Below are positions 14,607 to 21,675 of a DNA stretch of 42,382 nt, in pieces. Every line of letters starts with the position of its first letter. The first letter of the stretch is position 1. The notes under the pieces are model-generated. The model made no database searches, had not been told where the DNA came from, and saw only the letters and a list, made by a program, of their open reading frames with translations. This DNA comes from Ignavibacteria bacterium (GTDB taxonomy: Bacteria; Bacteroidota; Ignavibacteria; UBA10030; SZUA-254), in contig JACOSX010000158.1 of the NCBI GenBank assembly GCA_016178625.1, forward strand, positions 1 through 42,382, given 5' to 3'. A program made the position numbers and the translations under genes.

Positions 14607-14789
14607 CTTTGGCTATCATTACGGTACACTATGCGCACTTCAGTTAAAGCGGCTTTTGACGAATTAATCGGTCGGATTGAATTAAACCCGTCGGTGAATG
14701 GTTGGTTCCAAATCTTTGGAACAAGATTATCCCCCCCCAAAAAAAGGCTTACTTTTTCATGAAGAGGCAGCCATAGGCACGCGAAATTG

Positions 14790-15371
14790 ATGTTACCCTC
14801 AAAAAAGTTCGGTCTCGGTTTACTAGTTGGAATACTACTGACTGGATCACTTTCGGTGATTTACTTTCACTTATCTAAACAAGGATCCAAACGTGGATTC
14901 TCTGCCCAAGTGAATCGGATCATGGATCCGCCCAATATCCCACCTGATACCTCGAGCGTTATATATGAGGATTTGTGGGATTGGCACTTGATCCAAGTCG
15001 GAGGAGACCATTCCAAACTCTCCGACTTTAAGGGTAAGGTCCTTTTTTTGCATCTCTGGGCAACATGGTGTCCGCCGTGTGTTGGCGAGTTGCCGGAAAT
15101 CCAACAGTTGTATGACTCTCTCCGAGGAGAGAACATTGCATTCCTAATGATCTCCAATGAAAGCGAAGAAAGAATCAAGCCGTTTTTACGTGAACATCTT
15201 TATACGTTCCCGGTGTACCACACCGCCGAAGATATCCCTGATGCCTTTTCAGTTGTCGGTATCCCCAGTACATTCATTCTCGATCGGATGGGAACGATAC
15301 GAGTCAAACAAACAGGGGCTGCTCTTTGGAGCCAACCGAAGACGATGCATTTTCTTCGAAGATTGATGTAA
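14790..15371 (+). CDS. Membrane-anchored TlpA/ResA-like thioredoxin
   Basis: 193 residues from the ATG at 14790 (a TTG precedes it). Residues about 8-28 are a hydrophobic anchor (GLGLLVGILLTGSLSVIYF). The thioredoxin domain starts near 'LSDFKGKVLFLHLWATWCPPCVGELPEI', with the redox motif WCPPC, and includes the cis-Pro loop (VVGIPSTFILD). TlpA/ResA proteins reduce or isomerise disulfides outside the cytoplasm, often for cytochrome c maturation. The adjacent Cys-rich secreted protein and the pentaheme cytochrome of this window are possible clients, by inference. The gene precedes the DUF2723 gene on the same strand. Confidence 0.9.
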   Translation: MLPSKKFGLGLLVGILLTGSLSVIYFHLSKQGSKRGFSAQVNRIMDPPNIPPDTSSVIYEDLWDWHLIQVGGDHSKLSDFKGKVLFLHLWATWCPPCVGELPEIQQLYDSLRGENIAFLMISNESEERIKPFLREHLYTFPVYHTAEDIPDAFSVVGIPSTFILDRMGTIRVKQTGAALWSQPKTMHFLRRLM

Positions 15372-15467
15372 AGATTGATGTGGATATTCCCACCTTTAAG
15401 AGTTTATCCAAGTTTTTGGTAACTTCCCAACTCTAAAATAATAATCGAAAATTAAACTTAGGTTGGA

Positions 15468-17384
15468 ATGTTGGAAAGACTTACATGGCGTAAACTTGAG
15501 TACGTGATCGGATTATGCTTGGCTCTTGCCGCGTTGTTCGTCTACATTCTCACTCTTTGTCCTACCGTCAGTTTTATCGACAGTGGTGAACTGGCAACTG
15601 TTGCCTACACGTTGGGGATCGCACATCCTACTGGGTACCCACTTTTTTCATTGGTTGGTTGGGTTTTTGCACATCTTCCCTTAGGATTCAGGGTGATTTA
15701 CCAACTCAATCTGATGGCTGCATTCTTTTGTTCCGCTGGTGTTTTTGTTTTCTTCCGATTTCTCGTTTTTCTTCTGAGTCAAGTTCTTAAAAGGGAAAGT
15801 AAGAACCTGGTCGATAACTCAATGAATATTTCTTTGAACGGCTTTCTCCAAATTTTTATTCCTGCTATCTTCGGCACACTGGTGCTCGCTTTTTCCGAAA
15901 CATATTGGTCCCAGGCAGTTTCTATAGAAGTCTATCCACTCCACATCTTTTTGCTCACAACGATTTTGTTTCTGTTCACCAGGGCGATCACGATAACTTC
16001 GAATCACGGAGATCAGAAATTGGGGCAAAACGAAGAGAGAAGATATTGGTTAAGCTTTGCGTTCGTCCTTGGGCTTTCCTTCACAAACCACATGACGACG
16101 ATCTTACTTGCGCCTGGATTTCTGTACTTATTCTTTACTACTTTTGGATTTAACGCCAGAGCGTGGAGACAATTACAGGGACTTGTTCTACCGTTCATAC
16201 TCGGACTCTCAGTGTATTTTTATCTACCACTTCGTGCATCCACCCACCCACTTTTGAACTGGGGAAACCCAGTAGACTTTGAACATTTCATGTGGCACTT
16301 TAGCGGCAAAGTGTATCGGGTCTGGATTTTTTCTTCCACCGAGAGTGCGGCAAAACAGATGAAATACTTCTTCGATACACTGCCGGATGAGTTCGCATAT
16401 TTCCCGTTGCTTGTCTGTCTTCCTGGACTATGGAGCTTATGGAAGAATCATAGAAAGGTTTTCATGTTCACCTTGCTTCTTTTTCTTGGTTGTCTTCTTT
16501 ATTCAATTAACTATGATATTCATGACATCGATTCATATTTTTTGCTCGCGTATATCACTGTCGCGATATGGTCTGCAATAGGATTAAGATATTTAGTCAG
16601 CGTTATAGAGAATCAAACGGTGGTCCGTGGTTTCGCGATTGCATCTCTTGCATCCATTCTCTTCTTAGTGGGTTACAATTTTAAGCAGGTGGATGAAAGC
16701 AAGAATTATTTAGTCGAAGAATATACCCGGGACATGTTCAAATCTATCGCGCCGAATGGAATCATCATCTCATATCAGTGGGACTACTTTGTTTCGGCTG
16801 CCTACTACTTTCAACTCGTTGAACACCATCGCCCCGATGTGATTGTTATTGACAAAGAATTACTTCGGCGCTCATGGTATTATCAACAATTGCAGACTCG
16901 GTACCCCTGGCTGATTGCTCAATCGAAAAAAGAGCTCGACGCATTTTTAACTGATCTTGGGAAGTTTGAACGGAACCTTCCATACAATCCAAATCTGATT
17001 GAATACCATTATAACAATCTGATCCACAGTATTATTGAGAAAAATATTTCCTCACGTCCTGTTTATGTCACCCAAGAATTAGAAGCTCAATACACGGTTG
17101 GCTACAGTAGGTTGCCTTCAGGACTTGCCTTCCGCTTATATTCGGATTCACTAATGCATGAGATACCGAAACCCAACTTCAGTTTTCATCCTCCCCCTCA
17201 GAAAAATACCTACACAGATGGAATCAAAGCACTATACGCGCAAGCGTACACGAATAATGCAATCTATGCAAATCTCTTGGGCAAGAATGGTGATGCGTTC
17301 ACGTATGTTAGTGTGGCACTGGAGATCGAGCCTGACCTCAGGGAAGCTATTTACTTAAAGGATAAGCTAACGCATTTGAAGTAG
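15468..17384 (+). CDS. DUF2723 multi-pass membrane protein (GT-C glycosyltransferase-like)
   Basis: 638 residues with about ten or more hydrophobic helices in the first 430. The opening loop reads CPTVSFIDSGELATVAYTLG then IAHPTGYPLF, the hallmark of DUF2723, with the Asp-Ser-Gly-Glu acidic motif expected for the lipid-sugar-using GT-C fold. The C-terminal about 200 residues are soluble, and the last 50 (ALYAQAYTNNAIYANLLG ... ALEIEPDLREAIYLK) look like a TPR. Related proteins in Bacteroidota are thought to transfer sugars to exported proteins or lipids; the acceptor here is unknown. The ATG at 15468 has a weak upstream ribosome site (AGG, 15461). Confidence 0.88.
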   Translation: MLERLTWRKLEYVIGLCLALAALFVYILTLCPTVSFIDSGELATVAYTLGIAHPTGYPLFSLVGWVFAHLPLGFRVIYQLNLMAAFFCSAGVFVFFRFLVFLLSQVLKRESKNLVDNSMNISLNGFLQIFIPAIFGTLVLAFSETYWSQAVSIEVYPLHIFLLTTILFLFTRAITITSNHGDQKLGQNEERRYWLSFAFVLGLSFTNHMTTILLAPGFLYLFFTTFGFNARAWRQLQGLVLPFILGLSVYFYLPLRASTHPLLNWGNPVDFEHFMWHFSGKVYRVWIFSSTESAAKQMKYFFDTLPDEFAYFPLLVCLPGLWSLWKNHRKVFMFTLLLFLGCLLYSINYDIHDIDSYFLLAYITVAIWSAIGLRYLVSVIENQTVVRGFAIASLASILFLVGYNFKQVDESKNYLVEEYTRDMFKSIAPNGIIISYQWDYFVSAAYYFQLVEHHRPDVIVIDKELLRRSWYYQQLQTRYPWLIAQSKKELDAFLTDLGKFERNLPYNPNLIEYHYNNLIHSIIEKNISSRPVYVTQELEAQYTVGYSRLPSGLAFRLYSDSLMHEIPKPNFSFHPPPQKNTYTDGIKALYAQAYTNNAIYANLLGKNGDAFTYVSVALEIEPDLREAIYLKDKLTHLK

Positions 17385-17429
17385 CATCGGATGCGATTCA
17401 TGAGATACCACCATAGGCACAATAATTGT

Positions 17430-17457
17430 TTGACTTTTTGCCAAAAAATGTTATATT
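17430..17457 (+). promoter_or_regulatory. Sigma70-type promoter for the tRNA-rpmG-secE transcript
   Basis: TTGACT (17430-17435), a 16-bp spacer, then TATATT (17452-17457). It is the best promoter upstream of the tRNA cluster and lies about 45 bp after the DUF2723 stop. A terminator-like hairpin follows about 60 bp downstream, before the first tRNA. Confidence 0.55.
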
Positions 17458-17515
17458 ACTAAGCTTGAAAAAATAAAAACCTACCTCACAATGATAGAAT
17501 CAGTCCGTATTTTAG

Positions 17516-17556
17516 AAAAAACCCTCATTCTAATGAAATTTAAAAGGGTTTTTTTT
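17516..17556 (+). terminator. Hairpin with T8 tract upstream of the tRNA cluster (terminator or attenuator)
   Basis: AAAAAACCCT (17516-17525) pairs perfectly with AGGGTTTTTT (17545-17554), followed by further T. It works as an intrinsic terminator on paper. Because it lies after the promoter at 17430 and before tRNA-Thr, it either attenuates that transcript or ends read-through from the DUF2723 gene with a further promoter between 17560 and 17600 (TATCAT at 17592 is a weak candidate). Confidence 0.6.
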
Positions 17557-17605
17557 ATGAGGGGGGCTCGTCTTTCTAAATTTTGAGGCGGGTATCATGT
17601 GACTT

Positions 17606-17680
17606 GCCGATGTAGCTCAACGGTAGAGCAGCTGATTTGTAATCAGCTGGTTGGAGGTTCAAATCCTCTCATCGGCTCCA
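17606..17680 (+). tRNA. tRNA-Thr (anticodon TGT)
   Basis: Acceptor arms GCCGATG and CATCGGC close, with T then encoded CCA. The anticodon stem GCTGA/TCAGC encloses TTTGTAA, giving TGT for Thr. The T-arm GGTTCAAATCC is normal. First of the block Thr-Tyr-Gly-Thr that commonly precedes tuf or secE in bacteria. Confidence 0.95.
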
Positions 17681-17821
17681 GCTGCGATACGAGAAACCAC
17701 TGATCAAATGAACATTATCCGGGATCTATTTGCGGCAGGAGATAACCCCGCGTGCAAAGTGTGGATCTTTGCTGAGAATGTAAAATAGTGACTGAACCAA
17801 GTGACGAGCTCAGCAAGTTGC

Positions 17822-17904
17822 GGGCAGGTAGCGAAGTGGTCAAACGCAACAGACTGTAAATCTGTCGGCTCCGGCCTTCGGAGGTTCAAATCCTTCCCTG
17901 CCCA
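17822..17904 (+). tRNA. tRNA-Tyr (anticodon GTA)
   Basis: Acceptor arms GGGCAGG/CCTGCCC, a loop CTGTAAA giving GTA, and a long variable arm (GTCGGCTCCGGCCTTCGGA) as expected for bacterial tRNA-Tyr. No CCA is encoded after the discriminator A, unlike the preceding tRNA-Thr. Confidence 0.95.
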
Positions 17905-17992
17905 CTGAGAAAGCATGTGAGAGCGACACTCGGTGCAGATGAGGAGAGGGTAGTTGGTTGTTGAAGAAAGAGCGAAGGTCAGCAGGAGATTT

Positions 17993-18068
17993 GCGGGAGT
18001 AACTCAGTTGGTAGAGTCACAGCCTTCCAAGCTGTTGGTCGCGGGTTCGAGTCCCGTCTCCCGCTCCA
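17993..18068 (+). tRNA. tRNA-Gly (anticodon TCC)
   Basis: Acceptor arms GCGGGAG/CTCCCGC, loop CTTCCAA giving TCC (Gly), T-arm GGGTTCGAGTCCC, and CCA encoded after the discriminator T. Confidence 0.95.
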
Positions 18069-18074
18069 CAACAC

Positions 18075-18147
18075 GCTTGCGTAGCTCAGCTGGTAGAGCA
18101 CATCCTTGGTAAGGATGAGGTCATCGGTTCAATCCCGATCGCAAGCT
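18075..18147 (+). tRNA. tRNA-Thr (anticodon GGT)
   Basis: Acceptor arms GCTTGCG/CGCAAGC, anticodon stem CATCC/GGATG around TTGGTAA giving GGT (Thr). No CCA encoded. In many genomes tuf follows this tRNA; here rpmG follows directly after 36 bp. Confidence 0.95.
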
Positions 18148-18183
18148 CGCAAGGGTGATAGAAATGATATCAAGGAGTCTTAG

Positions 18184-18333
18184 ATGCGTGACATCATAAC
18201 ATTGGAATGTACAGACTGTAAACGTCGCAACTATACTACGACTAAGAATAAGAAGAAGCAATCGGGTAGGGTCGAGTATAAGAAGTTCTGCCAGTGGTGT
18301 AACAAACACACTCAGCACAAGGAAACTAAGTAA
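18184..18333 (+). CDS. rpmG: 50S ribosomal protein bL33
   Basis: 49 residues, beginning [20 protein letters not shown] and ending THTQHKETK-like ([10 protein letters not shown]). The two Cys pairs CTDC and CQWC form the zinc ribbon of the C+ form of L33. The protein sits near the E site of the large subunit. AAGGAG (18172-18177) precedes the ATG at 18184 with good spacing. It lies between tRNA-Thr and tRNA-Trp, the usual position of rpmG between tuf and secE; only tuf is missing from the usual order. Confidence 0.95.
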   Translation: MRDIITLECTDCKRRNYTTTKNKKKQSGRVEYKKFCQWCNKHTQHKETK

Positions 18334-18342
18334 TCGATACCT

Positions 18343-18416
18343 ACGTCAGTAGCTCAATTGGCTAGAGCAGCGGTCTCCAAAACCGCAGGTTGGGGGTTCA
18401 AGTCCCTCCTGACGTG
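18343..18416 (+). tRNA. tRNA-Trp (anticodon CCA)
   Basis: Acceptor arms ACGTCAG/CTGACGT with discriminator G, anticodon stem GCGGT/ACCGC around CTCCAAA giving CCA (Trp). No CCA tail encoded. It lies between rpmG and secE, its conserved location. Confidence 0.95.
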
Positions 18417-18451
18417 CTCGGTTTGAAGACCAGAGATTTCAAGGAAGAATC

Positions 18452-18634
18452 ATGAAAGAAAAAATAGTTGCATTTGTCACCGACGCGGTCAAAGAAATGA
18501 AGAAAGTCACATGGCCTCGTCCTGATGAGCTTCGGGAATCAACGATCATCGTTTTGGTGGTCTGTGGAGTTATAGCAGGATTTGTCTTCGGCGTGGACTG
18601 GGTCGTGAGCAATGTGTTGAAAGCAATCCTCTGA
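18452..18634 (+). CDS. secE: Preprotein translocase subunit SecE
   Basis: 60 residues, the short one-helix form of SecE. The amphipathic segment VKEMKKVTWPRPDELRESTI precedes a transmembrane helix (IIVLVVCGVIAGFVFGVDWV). 'K-K-V-x-W-P' is the family's conserved turn. SecE clamps SecY in the plasma membrane translocon. AAGGAAG lies upstream of the ATG, and nusG follows 10 bp after the stop, the standard pair. Confidence 0.95.
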   Translation: MKEKIVAFVTDAVKEMKKVTWPRPDELRESTIIVLVVCGVIAGFVFGVDWVVSNVLKAIL

Positions 18635-18644
18635 ATAAAGGAAC

Positions 18645-19199
18645 ATGCGCGTGAAAGATCAATCCACACAAAAACGATGGTACGCCATCCGCACATACTC
18701 GGGTCATGAAAATAAGGTGAAGGCTCATCTTGAGAATGAAGCGAAGCTTGCTCGACTTGATGATCGGATTACCGGGGTCATGGTGCCTTCGGAGAAAATT
18801 TTCGAGGTGAAGGAAGGGAAAAAGAAAAGTAAGACAAAAACGTTTTTCCCCGGTTATATCCTCGTCGAAGCGGTACTCGATAAGGAGACGAAGCACTTGA
18901 TTCTCAATGCACCCTCCGTGATCAGTTTTGTCGGACCTCGCGGCGAGCCCGTTCCTCTTCAGATGGATGAAGTTCGTCGGCTCATCGGGAGAATGGAAGA
19001 ACGTAAAGATGTTGAGGTGATGGAAGTGCCTTTTCATGTTGGTGAAGCAGTGAAGGTGATCGATGGTCCGTTTAATAACTTCACAGGCTTCGTCCGGGAA
19101 GTGAACGAAGAAAAAATGAAACTTAAAGTCATGGTCAGCATCTTTGGCCGCAAGACTCCCGTGGAGCTTGACTTTAATCAAGTAGAACTGGAAAAGTAA
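18645..19199 (+). CDS. nusG: Transcription termination/antitermination factor NusG
   Basis: 184 residues. The NGN domain opens with [20 protein letters not shown] and carries [10 protein letters not shown]. The KOW domain is at about 130-184 ([19 protein letters not shown] ... [18 protein letters not shown]). NusG binds the RNA polymerase clamp and links it to Rho or the ribosome. It lies in the canonical secE-nusG-rplK order. Confidence 0.97.
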   Translation: MRVKDQSTQKRWYAIRTYSGHENKVKAHLENEAKLARLDDRITGVMVPSEKIFEVKEGKKKSKTKTFFPGYILVEAVLDKETKHLILNAPSVISFVGPRGEPVPLQMDEVRRLIGRMEERKDVEVMEVPFHVGEAVKVIDGPFNNFTGFVREVNEEKMKLKVMVSIFGRKTPVELDFNQVELEK

Positions 19200-19218
19200 T
19201 TTTCATAGGTAAATCATC

Positions 19219-19641
19219 ATGAAAAAAGTTACAGGTTTTATCAAACTACAAATACCGGCAGGTCAGGCGAATCCTGCACCGCCGATCGGGCCCGCCCTTG
19301 GTCAGAAGGGTGTGAACATCATGGAGTTTTGTAAGCAGTTCAATGCAAAAACCCAAGACAAGCAAGGGCTGATCATTCCCGTAGTGATCACGGTCTTCTC
19401 AGATAAATCCTTCACATTCATCACGAAAACGCCACCTGCCTCAGTTCTTCTTACAAAGGCTGCGAAAGTCGAAAAAGGTTCTGGTGAACCAAATCGAAAC
19501 AAGGTGGGTAAAGTTACTAAGAAGCAGATTCGTGAGATCGCCGAGATGAAAATGCCTGATCTTAATGCAAATGATGTTGATGCTGCGATGGCGATGATTG
19601 CCGGAACCGCACGCAGCATGGGAATCACTGTCGAAGATTAA
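19219..19641 (+). CDS. rplK: 50S ribosomal protein uL11
   Basis: 140 residues. It opens [20 protein letters not shown] (residues about 6-25), the N-terminal proline-rich switch region contacting the GTPase-associated rRNA, and ends with the rRNA-binding C-terminal domain ([13 protein letters not shown]). Starts 20 bp after nusG with AGG upstream. Paired with rplA as usual; L1 protein commonly represses this pair. Confidence 0.97.
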   Translation: MKKVTGFIKLQIPAGQANPAPPIGPALGQKGVNIMEFCKQFNAKTQDKQGLIIPVVITVFSDKSFTFITKTPPASVLLTKAAKVEKGSGEPNRNKVGKVTKKQIREIAEMKMPDLNANDVDAAMAMIAGTARSMGITVED

Positions 19642-19704
19642 ATGTCAACCGTGGAAGTCAAGCCTATCGCTTGACGCTCGTACCACCATCAAAGGAAACA
19701 CTCA

Positions 19705-20397
19705 ATGAAACGAAGTAAGCGTTACAAAGCTGCAACAACGAAGGTCGAACAAAAGAGATTGTACACGGTTGAAGAAGCAGTCGCTCGCGTAAAAGACATG
19801 GCGACGGCAAAATTCAATGAGGCCGTCGATATTGCAGTTCGGCTTGGTGTCGATCCCAAAAAAGCAGATCAGGCAGTTCGCGGAACTGTTGCACTTCCAC
19901 ACGGCATCGGAAAAGAGGTGCGAGTCCTCGTTCTCGCAAAACCTCCGAAAGATGAAGAAGCAAAAACAGCCGGTGCAGATTTCGCCGGTTTCCAGGACTA
20001 CATCCAAAAGATTCAACAGGGATGGGCAGATATCGATGTCATCATTGCGACACCGGATTCAATGGGTGAAGTTGGTAAGCTTGGAAAAGTTCTTGGTCCC
20101 CGAGGGTTGATGCCTAATCCAAAAAGTGGAACCGTTACAGCCGATGTGGCAAAGGCGGTGAAAGAAGTAAAGGCAGGGAAAATTGAATTTCGCGTCGATA
20201 AAGCTGGAATTCTTCACGCCACCGTTGGTAAAGCAAATTTTGAACAGCAAAAGTTGATTGAGAACGTTCAAGCCTTCTTGAACACTGTCGCCCGGTTGAA
20301 ACCATCGTCTGCCAAGGGACAGTACATCAAGAGTATTGCTATCTCAAGTACGATGGGACCTGGTGTCCACGTCGATAAGAATGTTGTTGTCCATTAA
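19705..20397 (+). CDS. rplA: 50S ribosomal protein uL1
   Basis: 230 residues, normal length. The family block [20 protein letters not shown] followed by [15 protein letters not shown] is intact, and [17 protein letters not shown] gives the rRNA-binding face. L1 forms the mobile stalk at the E site. RBS AAAGGA lies before the ATG. It follows rplK after 63 bp. Confidence 0.97.
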   Translation: MKRSKRYKAATTKVEQKRLYTVEEAVARVKDMATAKFNEAVDIAVRLGVDPKKADQAVRGTVALPHGIGKEVRVLVLAKPPKDEEAKTAGADFAGFQDYIQKIQQGWADIDVIIATPDSMGEVGKLGKVLGPRGLMPNPKSGTVTADVAKAVKEVKAGKIEFRVDKAGILHATVGKANFEQQKLIENVQAFLNTVARLKPSSAKGQYIKSIAISSTMGPGVHVDKNVVVH

Positions 20398-20498
20398 TTG
20401 TAGGAAATTACGCACTCAACAAGCATCAAATGTCTTCTGCCTCATCGATATGACGGCGAGGGCTTCTCAGAGGACAAAGATTACACCATGAGGATATC
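20398..20498 (+). promoter_or_regulatory. Leader region before rplJ, candidate L10 autoregulatory site
   Basis: About 100 untranslated bases separate rplA and rplJ. In many bacteria this leader RNA binds the L10-L12 complex and shuts off rplJL. The stretch has segments able to pair (GAGGGCTTCTC and GAGGACA region), but I cannot confirm the known fold by eye, so this call rests mainly on position. Confidence 0.3.
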
Positions 20499-21020
20499 AT
20501 GAAACGATCTGAAAAAGAACAGATCATTGCAGAGGTGAAAGAGAAGATCGAGCAGGCGAAAAGCATGTACTTCGCGGATTTCACAGGCATTACGGTCGAA
20601 CAGGTTACGGAGCTACGACGCGAGTTCCGGAAGTCCAATGTCGATTATCGTGTCGTGAAAAATACGCTTGTACGCAAGGCTCTCGAGAACGTCGCTGGAT
20701 ACGATAAGATTCTTGACAAGCTCGTCGGTCATACGGGAATCGCATTTGGGTATGACGATCCGGTCGCTCCGGCGAAGATCATCAAAAAATTTCGCGAGAA
20801 GCACGAAACGTTGAAGGTAAAAGTATGTGTTCTTGAAAAGCAGGTCTTCGATGGAAGCCAGCTTGATCAGATCGCAAAGCTCCCTTCACGTTTGGAGATG
20901 ATCGCTGGAATACTGGGCAGCATTCAAGCACCCATTTCCGGTGTAGTCGGCGCTGTCGGAGCGGTGATGCGCGATCTCGTCAACGTCATCGATGCAATTG
21001 AAAAGAAGAAGGCAGCGTAA
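20499..21020 (+). CDS. rplJ: 50S ribosomal protein uL10
   Basis: 173 residues. 'MYFADFTGITVEQVTELRRE' and 'VVKNTLVRKALE' are the conserved rRNA-binding parts, and the C-terminal helix (VVGAVGAVMRDLVNVIDAIE) carries the L7/L12 dimers. RBS GAGG lies before the ATG. It precedes rplL by about 50 bp, as usual. Confidence 0.97.
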   Translation: MKRSEKEQIIAEVKEKIEQAKSMYFADFTGITVEQVTELRREFRKSNVDYRVVKNTLVRKALENVAGYDKILDKLVGHTGIAFGYDDPVAPAKIIKKFREKHETLKVKVCVLEKQVFDGSQLDQIAKLPSRLEMIAGILGSIQAPISGVVGAVGAVMRDLVNVIDAIEKKKAA

Positions 21021-21072
21021 GTCAAACCACGTTGCTCATACCTTAACAAATTAGAAAAAGGAGAATCATTCA

Positions 21073-21456
21073 ATGTCAACAGTTCAAGAAATAGTCGAAA
21101 AGATTGAGAAGCTCACCTTGCTTGAAGCCTCAGAGTTAAAGAAGGCGCTCGAAGAGAAATTCGGTGTGACGGCTGCAGCGCCCATGATGATGGCTGGTGC
21201 CATGCCGTCGGCAGGCGGAGCCGCTGCGGCAGCTGTTGAGGTGCAGACAGAATTCACCGTTGTGCTGAAGAGCGCCGGTGCACAGAAGATCAATGTTATC
21301 AAGGTTGTTCGCGCAGCTACAGGTCTTGGGTTAAAAGAAGCGAAAGATCTCGTCGATGGCGCACCAAAGAGTGTGAAGGAAGCATTGAGCAAGGATGACG
21401 CAGAGAAGTTGAAGAAAGAACTCGAAGAAGCAGGCGCGCAAGTAGAGCTCAAATAA
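21073..21456 (+). CDS. rplL: 50S ribosomal protein bL12 (L7/L12)
   Basis: 127 residues. N-terminal dimerisation helices ([20 protein letters not shown]), an Ala/Gly/Met-rich hinge (about 35-55), then the factor-binding C-terminal domain ([20 protein letters not shown]). AAAAGGAG precedes the ATG. A strong hairpin with T-rich tail follows about 110 bp downstream. Confidence 0.97.
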   Translation: MSTVQEIVEKIEKLTLLEASELKKALEEKFGVTAAAPMMMAGAMPSAGGAAAAAVEVQTEFTVVLKSAGAQKINVIKVVRAATGLGLKEAKDLVDGAPKSVKEALSKDDAEKLKKELEEAGAQVELK

Positions 21457-21562
21457 GTGAACGTGCGTTCTACGTGGAGCGGTTGTTGGTAATTTTCACA
21501 AAACTTTTTTCTTCACTCAGTGTTCAAAGGTGATGTGATTTTTTTTTGAACCATACATAGCA

Positions 21563-21607
21563 CCGATAACCAACCACACTGTTGGTTATCGGTTTCTATT
21601 TTTGTCG
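21563..21607 (+). terminator. Strong hairpin between rplL and rpoB (partial terminator/attenuator)
   Basis: CCGATAACCAAC (21563-21574) and GTTGGTTATCGG (21581-21592) form a perfect 12-bp stem with a 6-base loop, followed by TTTCTATTTTTG. In E. coli an attenuator in the same interval lets rplJL be expressed above rpoBC; the same role is inferred here. No clear new promoter is seen between it and rpoB. Confidence 0.8.
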
Positions 21608-21675
21608 TATGGATGACACGTCCCTCATGAATTCATGGAACATGTGAGTTAGTCAATATTCTAAAGGTAATTGAT

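Noticed and set aside
14729-14748. C8 followed by A7 between the Cys-rich and TlpA-like genes
   Set aside because: Homopolymers in a non-coding gap; no stem or repeat partner found nearby.
17491-17586. 31-codon frame in the leader before the tRNA cluster
   Set aside because: No ribosome site before the ATG and the middle is made of the hairpin and T8 tract; more likely chance than a leader peptide, so not listed as a gene.
17606-18416. Regular spacing of tRNA genes, considered as a CRISPR-like or repeat array
   Set aside because: Each unit is a distinct tRNA with proper cloverleaf pairing; there are no identical repeats and no cas genes.
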